NCBI GenBank assembly: GCA_010015655.1 | Contig: ML976708.1 | Location: forward strand, 163,213 to 227,212 | Reading direction: 5' to 3' | DNA length: 64,000 nt | Source: Bimuria novae-zelandiae CBS 107.79 | Taxonomy: Eukaryota; Ascomycota; Dothideomycetes; Pleosporales; Didymosphaeriaceae | Shown: in pieces, positions 11,881 through 23,631 of the stretch | How positions within the stretch are numbered: the stretch's first letter is position 1 | Layout: each line of letters starts with the position of its first letter | The notes under the pieces: model-generated | Databases searched by the model: none | What the model was told of the DNA's origin: nothing | Seen by the model: the letters and a program-made list of their open reading frames with translations, nothing else | Made by a program: the position numbers and the translations under genes

Positions 11881-13246
11881 AATGCAGCTACTGAAGGAGC
11901 GCACTCGGAGTGGTGGGCTCCAGATATTTCAGGATATCCATCGAAAGCTCGAGGCCGTAAAACACGTGGCCAGTCGAAGGACACCCCGGAACCTCCCTCA
12001 AGTACACCTACGCAACAGTGATACATGACCTACGACGTCATGTCCAATCGCGGGTCTCTCCCTTCGTTCGGGATGGAGGTTTCCAAGGACTATGGGATCC
12101 GGCGGGTGTCTCCCTCAGCAAGGTCATGCAATCATGCTATTCACCACACTCACCCTGTTCACTCGTCATGTCCGTATTATTTTGCTTTCGCTAAGGCGTT
12201 TCGGCGAGCAGAAGGCTTCCTACTCCCAGGAACGTACGTAGCAAAATATCTAATCATGACTATGTGTTTCCTCGGGCTGGACTGGAAGCGACGGGACGGA
12301 CTCTTGCTCTCTGCTTCATTATCTGCTCTGCTCGTATTTCCCATTTTCAGTTTCTCGGTTTTTTTTTCTTTTTTGTCTCGCAGTGCGCCCCTTTATCTGC
12401 TGCGGCGGTACGAGGAAGTGGTATCGGCGACGGCCACGGTTGCTTTTTTTAATACGTTGGGCTTGAATTTGTTTACCATGGGCATGGTCTGTGTGCTTAA
12501 TGTCTGGATTCCCCCGATGAGGTTTTTGGGTTCGGTCGGCAAGGTTTAGCTTCTTGTACCATGAGTTGGACTTTTGTGTTTCCTGTTTTGCTTAGAGATA
12601 GGGTGTATGGTGGGTTGGGTGGGTTGGTGTTATGGCAGGGGAAGAGGATGGGGAATTGGGGTTAGGGCAGAAGAATATATGCTGGTGCTAGCCACGGTTT
12701 TTCGCGTGGGGTTTTGAGTGTCTGGTCGATTGAGTGAAAGCTAAAAGCTGGCCATGAAGACCGAGAGAACATAGCCCGTGTGTTGCCCCAGGATGAGTAG
12801 TGACTTTCAGCTTTACGCGAGAGGGGGGTTGCGTTACGTGAGGAGAAGGTGCTGACGTGGTTGAACACCCTGGGGCTCTGGCGCACTGCTGAGATCCTCC
12901 CACATGTCACAAAAAGCACATGTCTCACATCACAGAGAATCATGCATAGGGACGGAAGTCATTAGTTAATTGCTTTGATAGATTGCTCGCTCGCTCGTTT
13001 GTGTATCTTATGGAACAGTGCTGCCCACCATGCTGATGCCGAGAAGATCAAGAAAACCCGTCCGTACCCAATCCGTGAGATAGCCGCCATGCCGTATGCA
13101 CGCAGAATGTTCCTCCTCGATATCATGCCGTTCGGTGATCGTGAAATGCGCCCTCCAAATCCGTCCCTCCCATCCCATCCCGTGCCATAATCCAAAGTGC
13201 GCGTGCCTTGCTTCTCATTGTCGTCATCCGCCCGTCCACCTCCTAC
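11881..13246. other. Convergent 3' regions of the Btz gene and UBC7
   Basis: The flanking genes converge. T-rich tracts (for example near 12355-12375) and G/T-rich runs (near 12605-12640) fit untranslated DNA. A 174-codon open frame at 12025-12549 has no recognisable motif and I do not call it a gene. Confidence 0.45.
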
Positions 13247-13756
13247 CTACTCAAACTCCAAACTATCCCGCACACACTTCCTCACCCTCTTCTTAAACTC
13301 GGGTAGATTCTCCCTCCACAACGCCGCCGCCTCCACATTCGCCGGACTCTCATCATTCGGACTACTCAGCATGGAAATCACACTCAACAGTATCGTCTCG
13401 GGGGTCTGCACAGGGCTCCAGCGCTCCGCCGCGCTCTCATACCCATATTTGTCCTCCTCGGGCGGGTGCAAAATCGAAATACAAACATCGCCGTTAGGGT
13501 AGATGTTTGGGTGGAATAGTGGGGTTTCGAACCGCATTTTTGGAGGGAGGAGCGGGTATTCGGGTGGAAAGGTGAGGAGGGCTCGGAAGAAGCCGCCGCC
13601 GTAGTACTTCGTTTCGTCGTCGATCATGAGCATTACTTCCCATTCAAAGACGTTGGAGTTGACGAGACCGCAGGATATGCCGGAGATGGACTTGTCGTTT
13701 TGCATTTGTTTGAGTTGGCGGGCGAGGAGGCCGGCGGCCGCGGCGGAGGAGGACAT
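13247..13756 (-). CDS. UBC7: Ubiquitin-conjugating enzyme E2, Ubc7/UBE2G2 type
   Basis: E2 enzyme that transfers ubiquitin with ER-membrane E3 ligases in ER-associated degradation. Single exon, 169 aa, close to the 165 of human UBE2G2. The UBC fold is complete: FEWEVMLMIDDETKYYGGGF, FPPEYPLLPPKMRF, then HPNIYPNGDVCISILH with the catalytic cysteine at residue 92. After it comes the acidic insertion EEDKYGYESAAERWSPVQ that marks the Ubc7/G2 class, and the C-terminal EFKKRVRKCVRDSLEFE helix. The frame stays open 233 codons upstream, but family alignment puts the start at MSSSAAAAGLLARQL. The leader just upstream is a run of CACAC/CCACA repeats on the coding strand. Confidence 0.93.
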   Translation of the reverse strand: MSSSAAAAGLLARQLKQMQNDKSISGISCGLVNSNVFEWEVMLMIDDETKYYGGGFFRALLTFPPEYPLLPPKMRFETPLFHPNIYPNGDVCISILHPPEEDKYGYESAAERWSPVQTPETILLSVISMLSSPNDESPANVEAAALWRENLPEFKKRVRKCVRDSLEFE

Positions 13757-14478
13757 TGTGGATGCCGTGGTGTGGTGAGGTGTGGTGTGGTGTGGATGGG
13801 TTGGTGGAGGCGCGTTCAATACGAGCGGAGGCGCGTTTGCAGGAGGGTGTGTGTGAGAGGTCTGGTGGTGGACGCCCGCAGGCTTTTTATAAGGGTCGCG
13901 ATCGGTGGAGGTGTTTCGCCCGTGGTTGTTGTCTTGAAGCTGAGACGGTCTGTGTTGGTTTGAGGGATTTCTTTCACCAGCGGTTGAGTGCTGCTTGAAC
14001 CGCGGGGCTGTCGAGCAAGCAAAGTGGGGCTGGTATGGAAGCGTTATGTAGTTAGAGGTAGGTGGTGAATATTGTTCACAAGCCGAGGTAGGAAGTAGGA
14101 AGCTGTGTTCAACGTGGCGTGGCTTTGTGGTGTGTTGTCTGTAAAGGAGCGCGTCCACTGGCTGGCCTGTCTCAAGCTTCGAGTCAACGTGCCGCAAGTG
14201 GCGGGAGCGGTGGTAGGGCGCCAAGAACGTACCAACCTCGGAACCGTCCACCGCTTGCATCTGGTCGGACGCTAGCCACCTGGGCAATTCCACCCTCACG
14301 TGCTCCTTCAACTTTGGATATCCCACATCGTCTTGCCTGGTGCGATTCATCACCCATGGAATCGGGTGGGAGTTCTCTGGTAGTGTCTGTAGGGTGCGTC
14401 TGATCGACTCATGGTGTTCGGTACGGTCGGGAGGAAATTTGCTAACATCCCACACTTTGATAAAGACTCATCGACGGA

Positions 14479-14503
14479 GTCCACATCGTCTTGCGATGTG
14501 GAC
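14479..14503. repeat. Perfect 10-bp hairpin
   Basis: GTCCACATCG and its exact reverse complement are separated by 5 bases. The function is unknown; it sits in long non-coding DNA. Confidence 0.5.
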
Positions 14504-14678
14504 AGTATGACAATCACAGCTGAAGGGGTCTTCCATACAGACTACCATATGCGGTCGCATTCCCGGTCGTTTCATTGCGCCAGTACATGCTGAGATATGG
14601 TGGAAGACCGCGATTCCGATATATTGTCGAGAGAAGGTGCAAAATCTAACGTGCTGTCGAGGCCTACTCTGTATGTAT

Positions 14679-14710
14679 ACCCCACTGTCCGTGAATCGAA
14701 TCAGTGGGGT
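14679..14710. repeat. 9-bp inverted repeat
   Basis: ACCCCACTG and its exact reverse complement CAGTGGGGT enclose 14 bases. It lies 176 bp from the previous hairpin in the same gene-free stretch. Confidence 0.45.
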
Positions 14711-16231
14711 GCCAGCACGATGGATGTTTGCTGCGTCGATTCGTCCCAAAGAACACCAACGAAAGTGCTATTCAAAAGTTGATGCCTGAGATGCCCTGGA
14801 ACAGGAGAGTATATCGACCTGTGGAATCTCGATATAACACAGAGGCTTCATTTATGCCAATGTTTTTCGGCTTCATCTCTCGGAAGTCCATCGCTGCGAG
14901 GCTTTAATGCTGCGCCTGTCCACAGCTGTGTCGGATTCGTAGTTCGATCACCGAATTACGAATGGCTGAAACCCAGCGCGGCTGAAGCATATTCCGAAAA
15001 CACGATAGACACTCCCCAGCTCGGTATCTGACTGTGCTGCGCAACTGAGGCGTCTCCTCCACACTCTCGGAGATGTAATCCTCCAAGCGTCAGTTTCATC
15101 AAACCTCCCCCAATCCATAGCCGCCCAGAAGACTTTGCTTCTAGTCATCGTGGGGGCTAAGGCTCGATACTTCGCCACGGTCAGCAAGCTGATGCCAACC
15201 GGCAACATCAGGTTACCCGGAGAAATCCGCGACGAAAGTATTGAAAATGACGTTGTGAGAGGCGGTCAACATCTTTTGTATTGTCGGCAACGGCGAGAGC
15301 ATGGAATCACATGGCATACACGCTGTAATCCCCATGCATCAGTGCGCTACAGCGATACCGACTCAATATTCCGAAGTTCGCGCTAATCGCTACCGGAGCA
15401 CCCACAAGAGTCTAGAAGCATTGCGGAGAAGTCCCTGTTCGAGTACAATGCTCCCATCTGCACCGACGGGCCAAGAAATCGTACAGTACACCGCCGCGAA
15501 CACGAGTGTGACTTCCTGACTAAACACCTGCCTTGATTACCTTTTGAAAATTTTCCTAGAGCGGACGCCAAGCCGTGCCATGGCTTCTTCGCTATTCTGA
15601 CCCCTCACTGAAACGTGAACGGTCATTTGTCGAAGCTGCATGGGAAGGCGTTCCACTGTGAATCTGTCCGTAAAGCTCCCGCATGGCCGGGGATGTGGCG
15701 CGCTAAGGCGGTGAATAAGCATATCCTTGCACGGAGATCAACCACATTTTACCACATCGTGGAACCCCAAGACGCCATTGGCACGGGTCACAGAATTTTC
15801 TACTTACTTTTGCCTCCGCGTGCTTGATTGTTATCAGTATCCTACGATGTGACATTCAGTCGCCGATTCGATGTAGCTGATTTCAACATTTGTCACACCT
15901 CCAAAGATTGAATGCTCGCCTAAGCCTGTACCTAAAGCGAGTTTAGTCGCCTATCAAAGCTTGGATGGAGACTGGGACCGCCGAACCTATCGATCCGACC
16001 CATTGAGGACAAGAGTATGCAAGCTAGAACCTCCTTCCGTTATGATCTGACGACAGCAAGCCCAGAGTGAGAGAAGGGTGCTCCGCCTGCAAGGCTGGGG
16101 AAAGCCACTGGAGCTACCGTCCCGAAGGAACCGTTAATAACGTCTGCGGCTACCATTAGTTTCCCCGCTTGCAAATCTTCGACACTTCTCCACACACGCC
16201 ATCGTTCGGGGAATACTCATGTACTGGTAGT

Positions 16232-18697
16232 ATGGCGATCACTTGTGGGTGGCTACCACGATCTTTAGCCGCACCGATGTTAAACCTAATTTTTTGGGCG
16301 ATTTCTGCAGCGCGTGTTGGCGCGCAATCGCCTGCAAAGGTCGCTGGTCCTGATCCAGTGAAGAATTTTTGTATGAGATGGTGGTCACAGTGTGAGCCTT
16401 CCCGCTCCTGCCACACATCTGCGCTAACAAAACCTAGCTATCGTGAAGAACGACGTCTTGTACATCGACAGCGGAGTCGAGAGATTCAACGTCTCGGGCG
16501 ACCTCTATCTTGGGATTAGTGCGTTACGCTGATGGAAGAAGATGACATTTTGCTTATTGTCTATAGACAACCACATCTTGAGCATCAACCTGACGGAAAC
16601 ATGGGACTGGAAGATACCGGGCGACGAGCCGGGAGGACTGTCGATTGATGTGACGCGCAAGAACGTGACGAATCCCGATAATGGCACTCCAGTTCCCAAT
16701 CTGATACGCGGGCACCTATTCCACGGTCCTACGAACATGAGCCAGATATACAACTTCGGGGGAGCGACGTACATGTACAACCAGTCCTTTGAGGGCTACG
16801 TACAGCCAGAAACTTCGACATATCCTCTCTGGACATACAATCCGGACGCCGAGCAGCCTTGGGACCAATTCAATCTCGGCCAACCGTGGCAACCAAATCA
16901 TGGCGCCGCAGCTGAGGATATTGAAAAGGGACTGGGGTTCTATCTAGGTGGTCAGGTCGACATGGGAACTTCCACCAGGACCTTAGGCCAGCCGTTCAAA
17001 GACAACACACAAAATCTGTCCATGCCCATTGAAGGTATGCTAATCATCAACCTGGTTGACAGCACTTCGACGAACATCTCGACATCTTCCATGAACAGAA
17101 GTACTCCGAGGATCGGAGGTACATTGGACTACATCGATGCTGTCGGCGATTCCGGTATCTTAGTTGCTCTAGGCGGCCAGATCCACCCCGATCTCACGCC
17201 CGGGGATGTGGCCAACCGAACGCAAGGAGAGCTTGTAAGTGGAACTGGATTATATTGCTATATGCCTTATCAAATGCAGTGTATGGCATGCTTTTGCTCG
17301 CGTAGCTGACCGGGCGATAGATCACCTTTGATACTGTGGATGTATTTGATCTGGAATCATACTACGCCGATCCATCCAGCAACGGCACGTGGTACCAACA
17401 AGCCACCAGCGGTGACATACCACCCCCAAGGATCGACTACTGCACTGTCACCACTGCCGCGCCGGATAACTCAAGCCACCACATCTACATCTACGGCGGC
17501 GTTGATCCCATCAAAAACGAATTCTACGACGATGTGGTGATTCTCTCACTGCCCTCATTCACATGGACGGTCGGCTGGCCCATGGGCGAAAGCCCTCGCT
17601 TAGGTCACAACTGCCATCGCGCGGGAAAGAGACAGATGGTCACGGTTGGTGGCAATGTGTCCAACTTGCCTTGCGACTGGGAGCTCAAAGGCGTGGCCTT
17701 CCTAGACCTCACAACTTTCGAATGGGGAAGCAAGTTCATAAGCAATCAATTGGACTACCAGGTCCCACAGAAAGTGTGGGGCGTGACGAACGGCACCGGC
17801 GAAGGGAAAGCTACAGTCGGCGAACCGAAGCAAGGATGGACGGAGAAGGGGCTTGGCGAAGTGTTTCGCAAGTCTCGTTACACGGTACCGTCGACCTGGA
17901 ATCTTCCGCCGGATCCCACCACGCAATCGAATCCAACGGGAGAAAAGAAAAAGTCAAACGTCGGCGCCATCGCAGGTGGAGTCGTGGGTGGAGTCGCAGG
18001 CCTGGCCCTCATCGCAGGACTGCTCTTCTTCCTCCATCGCCGCCGCGTCAAAGCCCGCTCGCCCACCGAACTCCATAGCGACTCCGCCACGGGTTCCCGC
18101 GATGGAGACGAAAAGAAAAACAAGCTCGACGCGAAGGACCAGTACGAGCTCCAGGGCATCAATGAGAATAACCCCGCCGAACTGCCAGGACCCGAGGCAG
18201 TCGAGTTGAACGCTCCTAGGGAGTTTGTGGAAGCGGACCACGATACGGCGGCGTGGGCGTCCGAGCTGCCAGGCACGAATACCGCGCCTGGGGGCGTGCA
18301 TGGCGTGCCTATCGTCAGGACACCAGGAGATGATTTGCCAGAGAGTCCAGAGTACACGCCGGGGTTGAAGAGGCCGGCCAGCACGGGGAGTGGGCGGCGG
18401 AGAAGAAGGTCGAGCACGTCGAGCGAGAGAGCCAGAGGGGCACAGCAGGCGTCGGAGCCGCCACGGACAGCACCTCGAGAGCAGACGAAGGAGCAGAGTG
18501 AGGACTACTTCGGCGCAGCGAGGCCGACACCCCCTCGAGATGTAGAAAGTCCGCGCACCGACGACGACTTCCGGACACCCGCCGAGCAGGTTTCTCCTCC
18601 AGAACCGGGTCCGCCCGTTACATCGACGACGCCTTCGAAACCACCTACGCCTCCCTCGCCTCCCTCTCCTCCCGCACTTCCCGGTACCGCGCTATGA
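16232..18697 (+). CDS. Kelch-repeat type I membrane protein
   Basis: Predicted secreted/cell-surface protein: signal peptide, extracellular kelch-type beta-propeller, one membrane helix and a cytoplasmic tail. Four exons: 16232-16391, 16438-16518, 16567-17234 and 17321-18697, giving 761 aa; introns of 46, 48 and 86 bp. The signal peptide's hydrophobic core is MLNLIFWAISAARVGA; I chose the ATG at 16232 for its AGTATGG context, though the ATG at 16277 is possible. DPVKNFCMRWWSQ joins to VLYIDSGVERF, the usual opening of this fungal family. Kelch-like GG strands recur (ILVALGGQIHP, IYIYGGVDP, MVTVGGN). Many NxS/T sites precede the helix at about 518-541 (GAIAGGVVGGVAGLALIAGL), which is followed by HRRR. 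The tail is rich in Pro, Ser and acidic residues. The substrate is unknown. Confidence 0.8.
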
Positions 18698-19325
18698 ACC
18701 CCCTCGACGCGCTGCATTATCTCTTCTCTCGCGCTTCGTCTCAGACATAGGGACCGGCTGGACCACACACACACACACACAAAGGGAACAAAACTGGAGT
18801 TCACCACCCACTCTAGAATTTTTCAGGATTTTTTCTCACGGTCGTTTTTTCGGTTGGTTGGCATGCTATATACCCACTTTTGTTGCGCGCAGCGGCGTTT
18901 TTCTCGGAACGGTAATGGGAGGAGTCACTGGTGTCGCGACTGCGACTGCGACTTCGACTGCGACTGCGACTGCGACTGCGCAAAACGTACATAGTTAACC
19001 TTCTAGTAGCGTGGTACTGCGATATGATAAGATATGAATTTTTATGGAATTGAGTTATGGTTGTGGATGTAGAGTGTCTTTATTGAATTATGAGGTTGAT
19101 CTTGTGAGGACCGAGGGAGGTTCGAGAGGTGAGATCTAGTAGATGTATCCGTACAAGCGCCGTGATTTCGTCAACGTGAAAGAAAGGTGGTATCCTACTG
19201 AAAAAAACGAAATGCTCTACAGTAGTAAATCAGACATACTACCAAGATCTCCGGGGCGCAATATCTAGAAGCAAAGAAGAAGAAAGGATAGGAATAGTCT
19301 GGATATAAATCGTAGAAAGAACGAG
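18698..19325. other. Convergent 3' regions of the kelch gene and DGK1
   Basis: The flanking genes converge. A (CA)9 run lies at 18763-18780 and a GCGACT hexanucleotide array at 18936-18980. Otherwise A/T-rich untranslated DNA. Confidence 0.5.
18936..18980. repeat. GCGACT hexanucleotide array
   Basis: About 7.5 units of GCGACT, one of them changed to TCGACT. It lies about 240 bp past the kelch stop codon, so probably in its 3' untranslated region. Confidence 0.8.
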
Positions 19326-20535
19326 CTATGCAAACACTCTTGTAAACCCCCACAGTCCGACACCGCACAAAGCCGGGATGGTCAAATTGTCGTCCCACCC
19401 AAAGAGGTCAATCGCCTCGCTGGCACTCGCGACGATGCCGGCCCACAGGGACATTGCGCCCAAAGCCAGGTACCCCGTCACCGAGCTCTCCGCGACCGAC
19501 AAGCCCAGCACCTCGCGAGCTCGTGCAGGCAGCGCCAGAGCGCCCTGGTACGCGAACGCGTTCGCACCGGTATTATACTCCGCGTAAATAGGTGCCAACC
19601 ATCCCCAGAACAGCGCGGCGGTAACGACGCCCGTCACGCACGCAGCGATAGACCCTGCGAGCGATTTCCCCTTCCGCACGCGCCACGTGCGGTGGCCCCA
19701 CAGGCGGCCGAACGTCGACGCCGCGGTATCGCACCAGCTGAGTAGCAGCACGCTCATGACGCCGATGTCCTTGGGGAAGAAGCACAGCACGATCCACGCG
19801 CCCAGCAGGTACGAGATGACGCCGTTCCAGCCGTCGACTTCGGACTCGCGCATCAGCGCGCCCAGACAACGTATGTAGAAGCGGTTGACTTGCCAGTATT
19901 TGTGGCGGATAAAGTCGGTCGCTGCGATGGGGAGGAGCAGGGCGAAGAGCACCGGGTGGATCTGGGAGGGCTGTCGGCCAGTGCAGTAGAGGAAGATGGT
20001 GAGGAAGCCGATGGAGACGTGGAGGATCTTGCGGGGGACTTCGTGGCGGTGGATCTAGGGAGTGTGTTAGTGGGGTTGTCTGCTGTCACTCCATTTCCCA
20101 CGGGTTACTCACGAAAGATCTCCACTTCGAGTGTATCGGGATGAGGCCCAGTGGGCTGGGACTCCGGCTCAGCTCCCGCCAGTAGTTCTTGTTCGCCGCG
20201 GCGGGCGACAAGTGCCCGTTGACGGTCCCATTCGGCAGCGTGAGCTCGGCCTTCTTTGCCTTGGTGCCGTTGATTTGGCGCTTTACTGTCAGCCCGCTCA
20301 TGCGCCGTCTCCGCCCTTCGAGGGGACTGCGACTCCTAGCCCGGGCCCTCTTCTCTGGATCCGAGCCCGACGAGTCCTCGTCTATGGGCGGCGGCGACGT
20401 GACTCTTTGCTTGCGGCTCGCCGAGCGCGTCACCGGGCCAAAGTACCCCTCCTTCGCGCTCGTCTCGGAGGGCGTGGGCGACGGCGAGATCACGCGCGGC
20501 GTGTGCGGGATGGCGTACTGTCGCGAGGACGTCAT
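19326..20535 (-). CDS. DGK1: CTP-dependent diacylglycerol kinase Dgk1
   Basis: Integral ER/nuclear-envelope enzyme that phosphorylates diacylglycerol to phosphatidate using CTP, opposing the Pah1 phosphatase. Two exons: 20535-20113 and 20054-19326, separated by a 58-bp intron (GTGAGT..CCTAG), giving 383 aa. The first 140 residues are hydrophilic, Ser/Arg-rich and likely cytosolic. The catalytic part begins at IHRHEVPRKILHVSIGFLT right after the splice. Several hydrophobic helices follow, including ISYLLGAWIVLCFFPKDIGV. The nucleotide-binding signature of the Dgk1/dolichol-kinase group is clear: SWCDTAASTFGRLWG followed by RKGKSLAGS. The frame is open upstream of MTSSRQYAIP but that part looks untranslated. 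It shares an 840-bp divergent promoter with SPB4. Confidence 0.87.
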
Positions 20536-21376
20536 GGCTCGTTGCCAGCAGCGTGGAAATGCAGGAAGCGGAGCGGCGCGGATGAGGCCGGTAAGTCGCG
20601 CGGAGGAGCGCTCAAGATAATAATGGGCGAGGTGCGCGAAAAGTTGGTCGGATTCTCGAGGCTGTGTGTGCGGCGCGTGGGGAGTTGTAGGCTGAACGTC
20701 TCGGAGCGCGGCGGCCGCTATGCTGTGCTCGACATGCGCGTGTTCGTCTAGGTGCGCCAGGACGGGGGGTGCGTGTGCGAGTTCGTCCGGACGCGCATCG
20801 TCTTGTGGTGGCGGGGTTGGGGGAGGAGAGGCCACCGTGGTGTTTCTTGGGTGAGCCTCGAAGATTACGTGGGTGTGAAATGGTAGGAGAGCGAGATTAT
20901 TATGATTTGGTCGTTCAGGCAGGCAGGGTTCAGCCGGATATTTTTGCAAGTTGCCTATTCATGCGCTCATGCACCTGCGAACCGCGACTGGGATCCTAAC
21001 CGTCTTGGCAGATGAGATCAGAGTGCATCATCTTGATTCTGGAGGATGCCACCCGATATTTTGTGCGTGAAACTGGAATCGTGGTGAAGCCTGGCTTTCT
21101 CTTGTATGCGGCACGGCAAAGCTTGTTTGTTTCTGCTGCAAGTGGCCACCTGCATCATCTTACACTGGGGCACTTGGGCACGTCAAGTGCTGGGACGGGC
21201 ATCGATCTCGGAAGCTTGTGATTGTGGCGGTGCCCTCTTTTCCGGCACAGTGTGGCGTCCGACCCGCATTTTTTTTCCGAACCAGACTTTTCGCTAGTGA
21301 TGCAGCGACATCAGCACCACCAACTGATCGCCTGGAGCTGTAAGAGAAGGGAGTTTGATAATCTTTGAAATACAAA
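20536..21376. promoter_or_regulatory. Divergent promoter between DGK1 and SPB4
   Basis: The flanking genes run away from each other. I see no defined binding site, repeat or RNA gene. Short open frames are shadows or leader sequence. Confidence 0.4.
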
Positions 21377-23272
21377 ATGGCGCCTCAGACGAGAGTTGAG
21401 CGATCATGGAGTGCCCTGACCCCGCCGTTATCAGAATGGGTGTTGGACGCTATATCCGCCATGGGGTTTACGAAGACGACGCCTGTACAACATGCTGCGA
21501 TTCCAATGTTCATGGGCAACAAGGATGTAGTCGTCGAAGCTGTCACAGGATCCGGGAAAACTTTGGCGTTCCTCATACCAATGGTGGAGCGGTTACTTCG
21601 ACTTGACGCCCCCATCAAGAAAAACCACGTCGGAGCTATCATAATATCGCCGACACGAGAACTGGCTACTCAAATTCACACGGTTCTTTTATCACTACTC
21701 AAATTCCATGCTCCATCGGCCGCAGTCATGAACAACGACGACGAGGATTCTGACATGGAGGATGTAGATGCGCCGCCTCCGCCGACCTTTCCTACTGGAA
21801 CGCTCAAGGTTGTGCCTCAACTTCTTCTGGGTGGCACGGTCACTCCTGCTCAAGACCTTAGCTGGTTTTTGAAGAACTCGCCCAACATCCTTATCGGGAC
21901 ACCTGGTCGCCTGCTCGAGCTGCTTTCATCACCTCATGTTCATTGTCCGCAATCTTCATTCGATGCGCTAGTGCTGGACGAAGCGGATCGACTGCTGGAT
22001 CTTGGGTTCAAGGATGACCTGCAAAGGATATTGTCCAGACTACCAAAACAGCGGAGAACGGGCTTGTTTAGCGCCAGCGTAAGCGAAGCCGTTGACCAGC
22101 TTGTCCGTGTTGGTCTGCGCAATCCGGTTCGTATCGCTGTCAAGGTCAAGGCAAGAGCTGCATCCAGGGCTGGAGAAGAAGGCCAAATTGAGGATAAGCG
22201 CACCCCAGCAAGTCTTCAGATGTCACACATCGTCATGCCCGCTTCACATAAGATTCCGGTGATTAAGAAGCTGCTAGCGAATCTGCAACCTCAGCCGCAA
22301 AAGATCATCTTATATCTCGCCACATGTTACTCCGTCGACTACTTTCAACACGTGCTTCCAGAAGTCCTCAAAGGTTACGCGGTCATTCCGCTGCATGGCA
22401 AACACCCAGACAAAGTCCGCAGAAAGAACTTCTCCAAATTCGTCGACAGCATGGTTCCATCAATCCTTCTCACCACCGATGTAGCAGCTCGCGGCCTCGA
22501 CATCCCGGCCGTTGATCTCGTGCTGCAAATCGACCCCCCAAGCGACCCAAAGACCTTCATCCACCGCTGCGGCCGCGCAGGCCGAGCCGGGCGCAGGGGA
22601 CTTGCAGTTACCTTCCTCACCCCAGGCCGTGAAGAAGACTACATCGAGTTCCTCCGCATCCGCCAGACGCCCATCTCGCCCCTGACGACCCCCGCCATCA
22701 CCATCACCTCCGTCGACGCCGACGCAGTGAGCAAGCAAATCCGCGACGTCGTCAGGACCGACCGCGCCATCTTCGACAAAGCCCAGCGCGGCTTCGTCTC
22801 CTGGGTCCGCGCCTACAGCAAGCACACCGCCAGCTCCATCTTCCGCGTCAGCGACCTCGACTGGGAGGACCTGGGCCACGCATGGGGTCTGCTTCGGCTC
22901 CCCAGTATGCCTGAACTCAAGAAGTTCGACGGCGATCGTGCGCTCGGGCTAGACTTCGAACTTGATGCGCTCGCGTACAAGGATAAAGTGAGGGAGAAGC
23001 AGCGGCTGGATGAGTTAAGTGGGAAGGGCGAGGGGGCGGAGAAGAAGCGGTTTGAGAAGAGGGATAAGGAGAAGGATGCGTGGACGGTGAAGAAGGAGCA
23101 GAGGGCGACGAAGGAGGTGAGGAGGGAGAAGAAGGTGAAGAAGAGGGAGCATGAGAGGGTGGCGAAGTTGAGCGAGGAAGAGAAGAAGAAGGAGGAGGAT
23201 TTAAAGAGGATGATTGAGCAGGTGAAGAAGGAGGTTGTTGAGGAAGATGAGTTTGAGGGGTTTAGTGACTGA
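21377..23272 (+). CDS. SPB4: SPB4, DEAD-box RNA helicase for 60S ribosome assembly
   Basis: Nucleolar ATP-dependent helicase needed for pre-60S maturation. Single exon, 631 aa (606 in yeast). The start [11 protein letters not shown] at 21377 has an AAAATGG context. Motifs in order: Q-motif region around GFTKTTPVQ, Walker A AVTGSGKT at 55-62, PTRELA, TPGRLLE, DEAD at 201-204, and FSASVSEAV, the Spb4 form of motif III with SAS for SAT. The second RecA domain has [12 protein letters not shown] and [13 protein letters not shown]. An acidic insertion ([18 protein letters not shown]) splits the first domain. The C-terminal 130 residues are Lys/Glu-rich with long charged helices, as in yeast Spb4. 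Confidence 0.93.
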   Translation: MAPQTRVERSWSALTPPLSEWVLDAISAMGFTKTTPVQHAAIPMFMGNKDVVVEAVTGSGKTLAFLIPMVERLLRLDAPIKKNHVGAIIISPTRELATQIHTVLLSLLKFHAPSAAVMNNDDEDSDMEDVDAPPPPTFPTGTLKVVPQLLLGGTVTPAQDLSWFLKNSPNILIGTPGRLLELLSSPHVHCPQSSFDALVLDEADRLLDLGFKDDLQRILSRLPKQRRTGLFSASVSEAVDQLVRVGLRNPVRIAVKVKARAASRAGEEGQIEDKRTPASLQMSHIVMPASHKIPVIKKLLANLQPQPQKIILYLATCYSVDYFQHVLPEVLKGYAVIPLHGKHPDKVRRKNFSKFVDSMVPSILLTTDVAARGLDIPAVDLVLQIDPPSDPKTFIHRCGRAGRAGRRGLAVTFLTPGREEDYIEFLRIRQTPISPLTTPAITITSVDADAVSKQIRDVVRTDRAIFDKAQRGFVSWVRAYSKHTASSIFRVSDLDWEDLGHAWGLLRLPSMPELKKFDGDRALGLDFELDALAYKDKVREKQRLDELSGKGEGAEKKRFEKRDKEKDAWTVKKEQRATKEVRREKKVKKREHERVAKLSEEEKKKEEDLKRMIEQVKKEVVEEDEFEGFSD

Positions 23273-23631
23273 TTAGATATAGTTCGTTGAACATAGAAGA
23301 GATGACAAAAGTTTAGGTGCATATGTGGTTGTCGCTTGTTTCCAATCTTCGGAGCTTTGAGTGAGCTCTCTTGCTTTCTCTTAGCGAACAGACTATTTCT
23401 TGCTGCAGGTTTTTCGCGTGCCCTCAAACAGGCAAACACATTGACACAAAGATGCGCACCTGCTGTGAGCTACTTCTCGTGGCTCTTGCCTTCCTTAAAT
23501 TACCGTTCATTGGCGTCTCTTGATACTTGAAGCATTCTACATATATCTTTGTCCCTCCACTCTCCCTGCATTCCCGGCCCACCTTCCTCGATTTATCCCA
23601 CGTCTTTTTCAGCCCTCTCTGCATCGAAAAT
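23273..23631. other. SPB4 3' region and leader of family copy 1
   Basis: Both flanking genes run rightwards. The end (23560-23630) is C/T-rich on the plus strand, fitting a leader. No other feature seen. Confidence 0.4.

Larger units (their letters stand above)
13757..16231. other. 2.5-kb divergent intergenic region
   Basis: Lies between UBC7 (-) and the kelch gene (+). It opens with a GGTGT-type microsatellite (13770-13805), which is the UBC7 leader. Two short perfect inverted repeats lie at 14479-14503 and 14679-14710. Open frames are short and unlike any family I know. No transposon remnant is recognisable. Confidence 0.4.

Noticed and set aside
12025..12549. 174-codon open frame after the Btz gene
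   Set aside because: No motif, T-rich low-complexity parts, and it lies where the 3' untranslated region should be.
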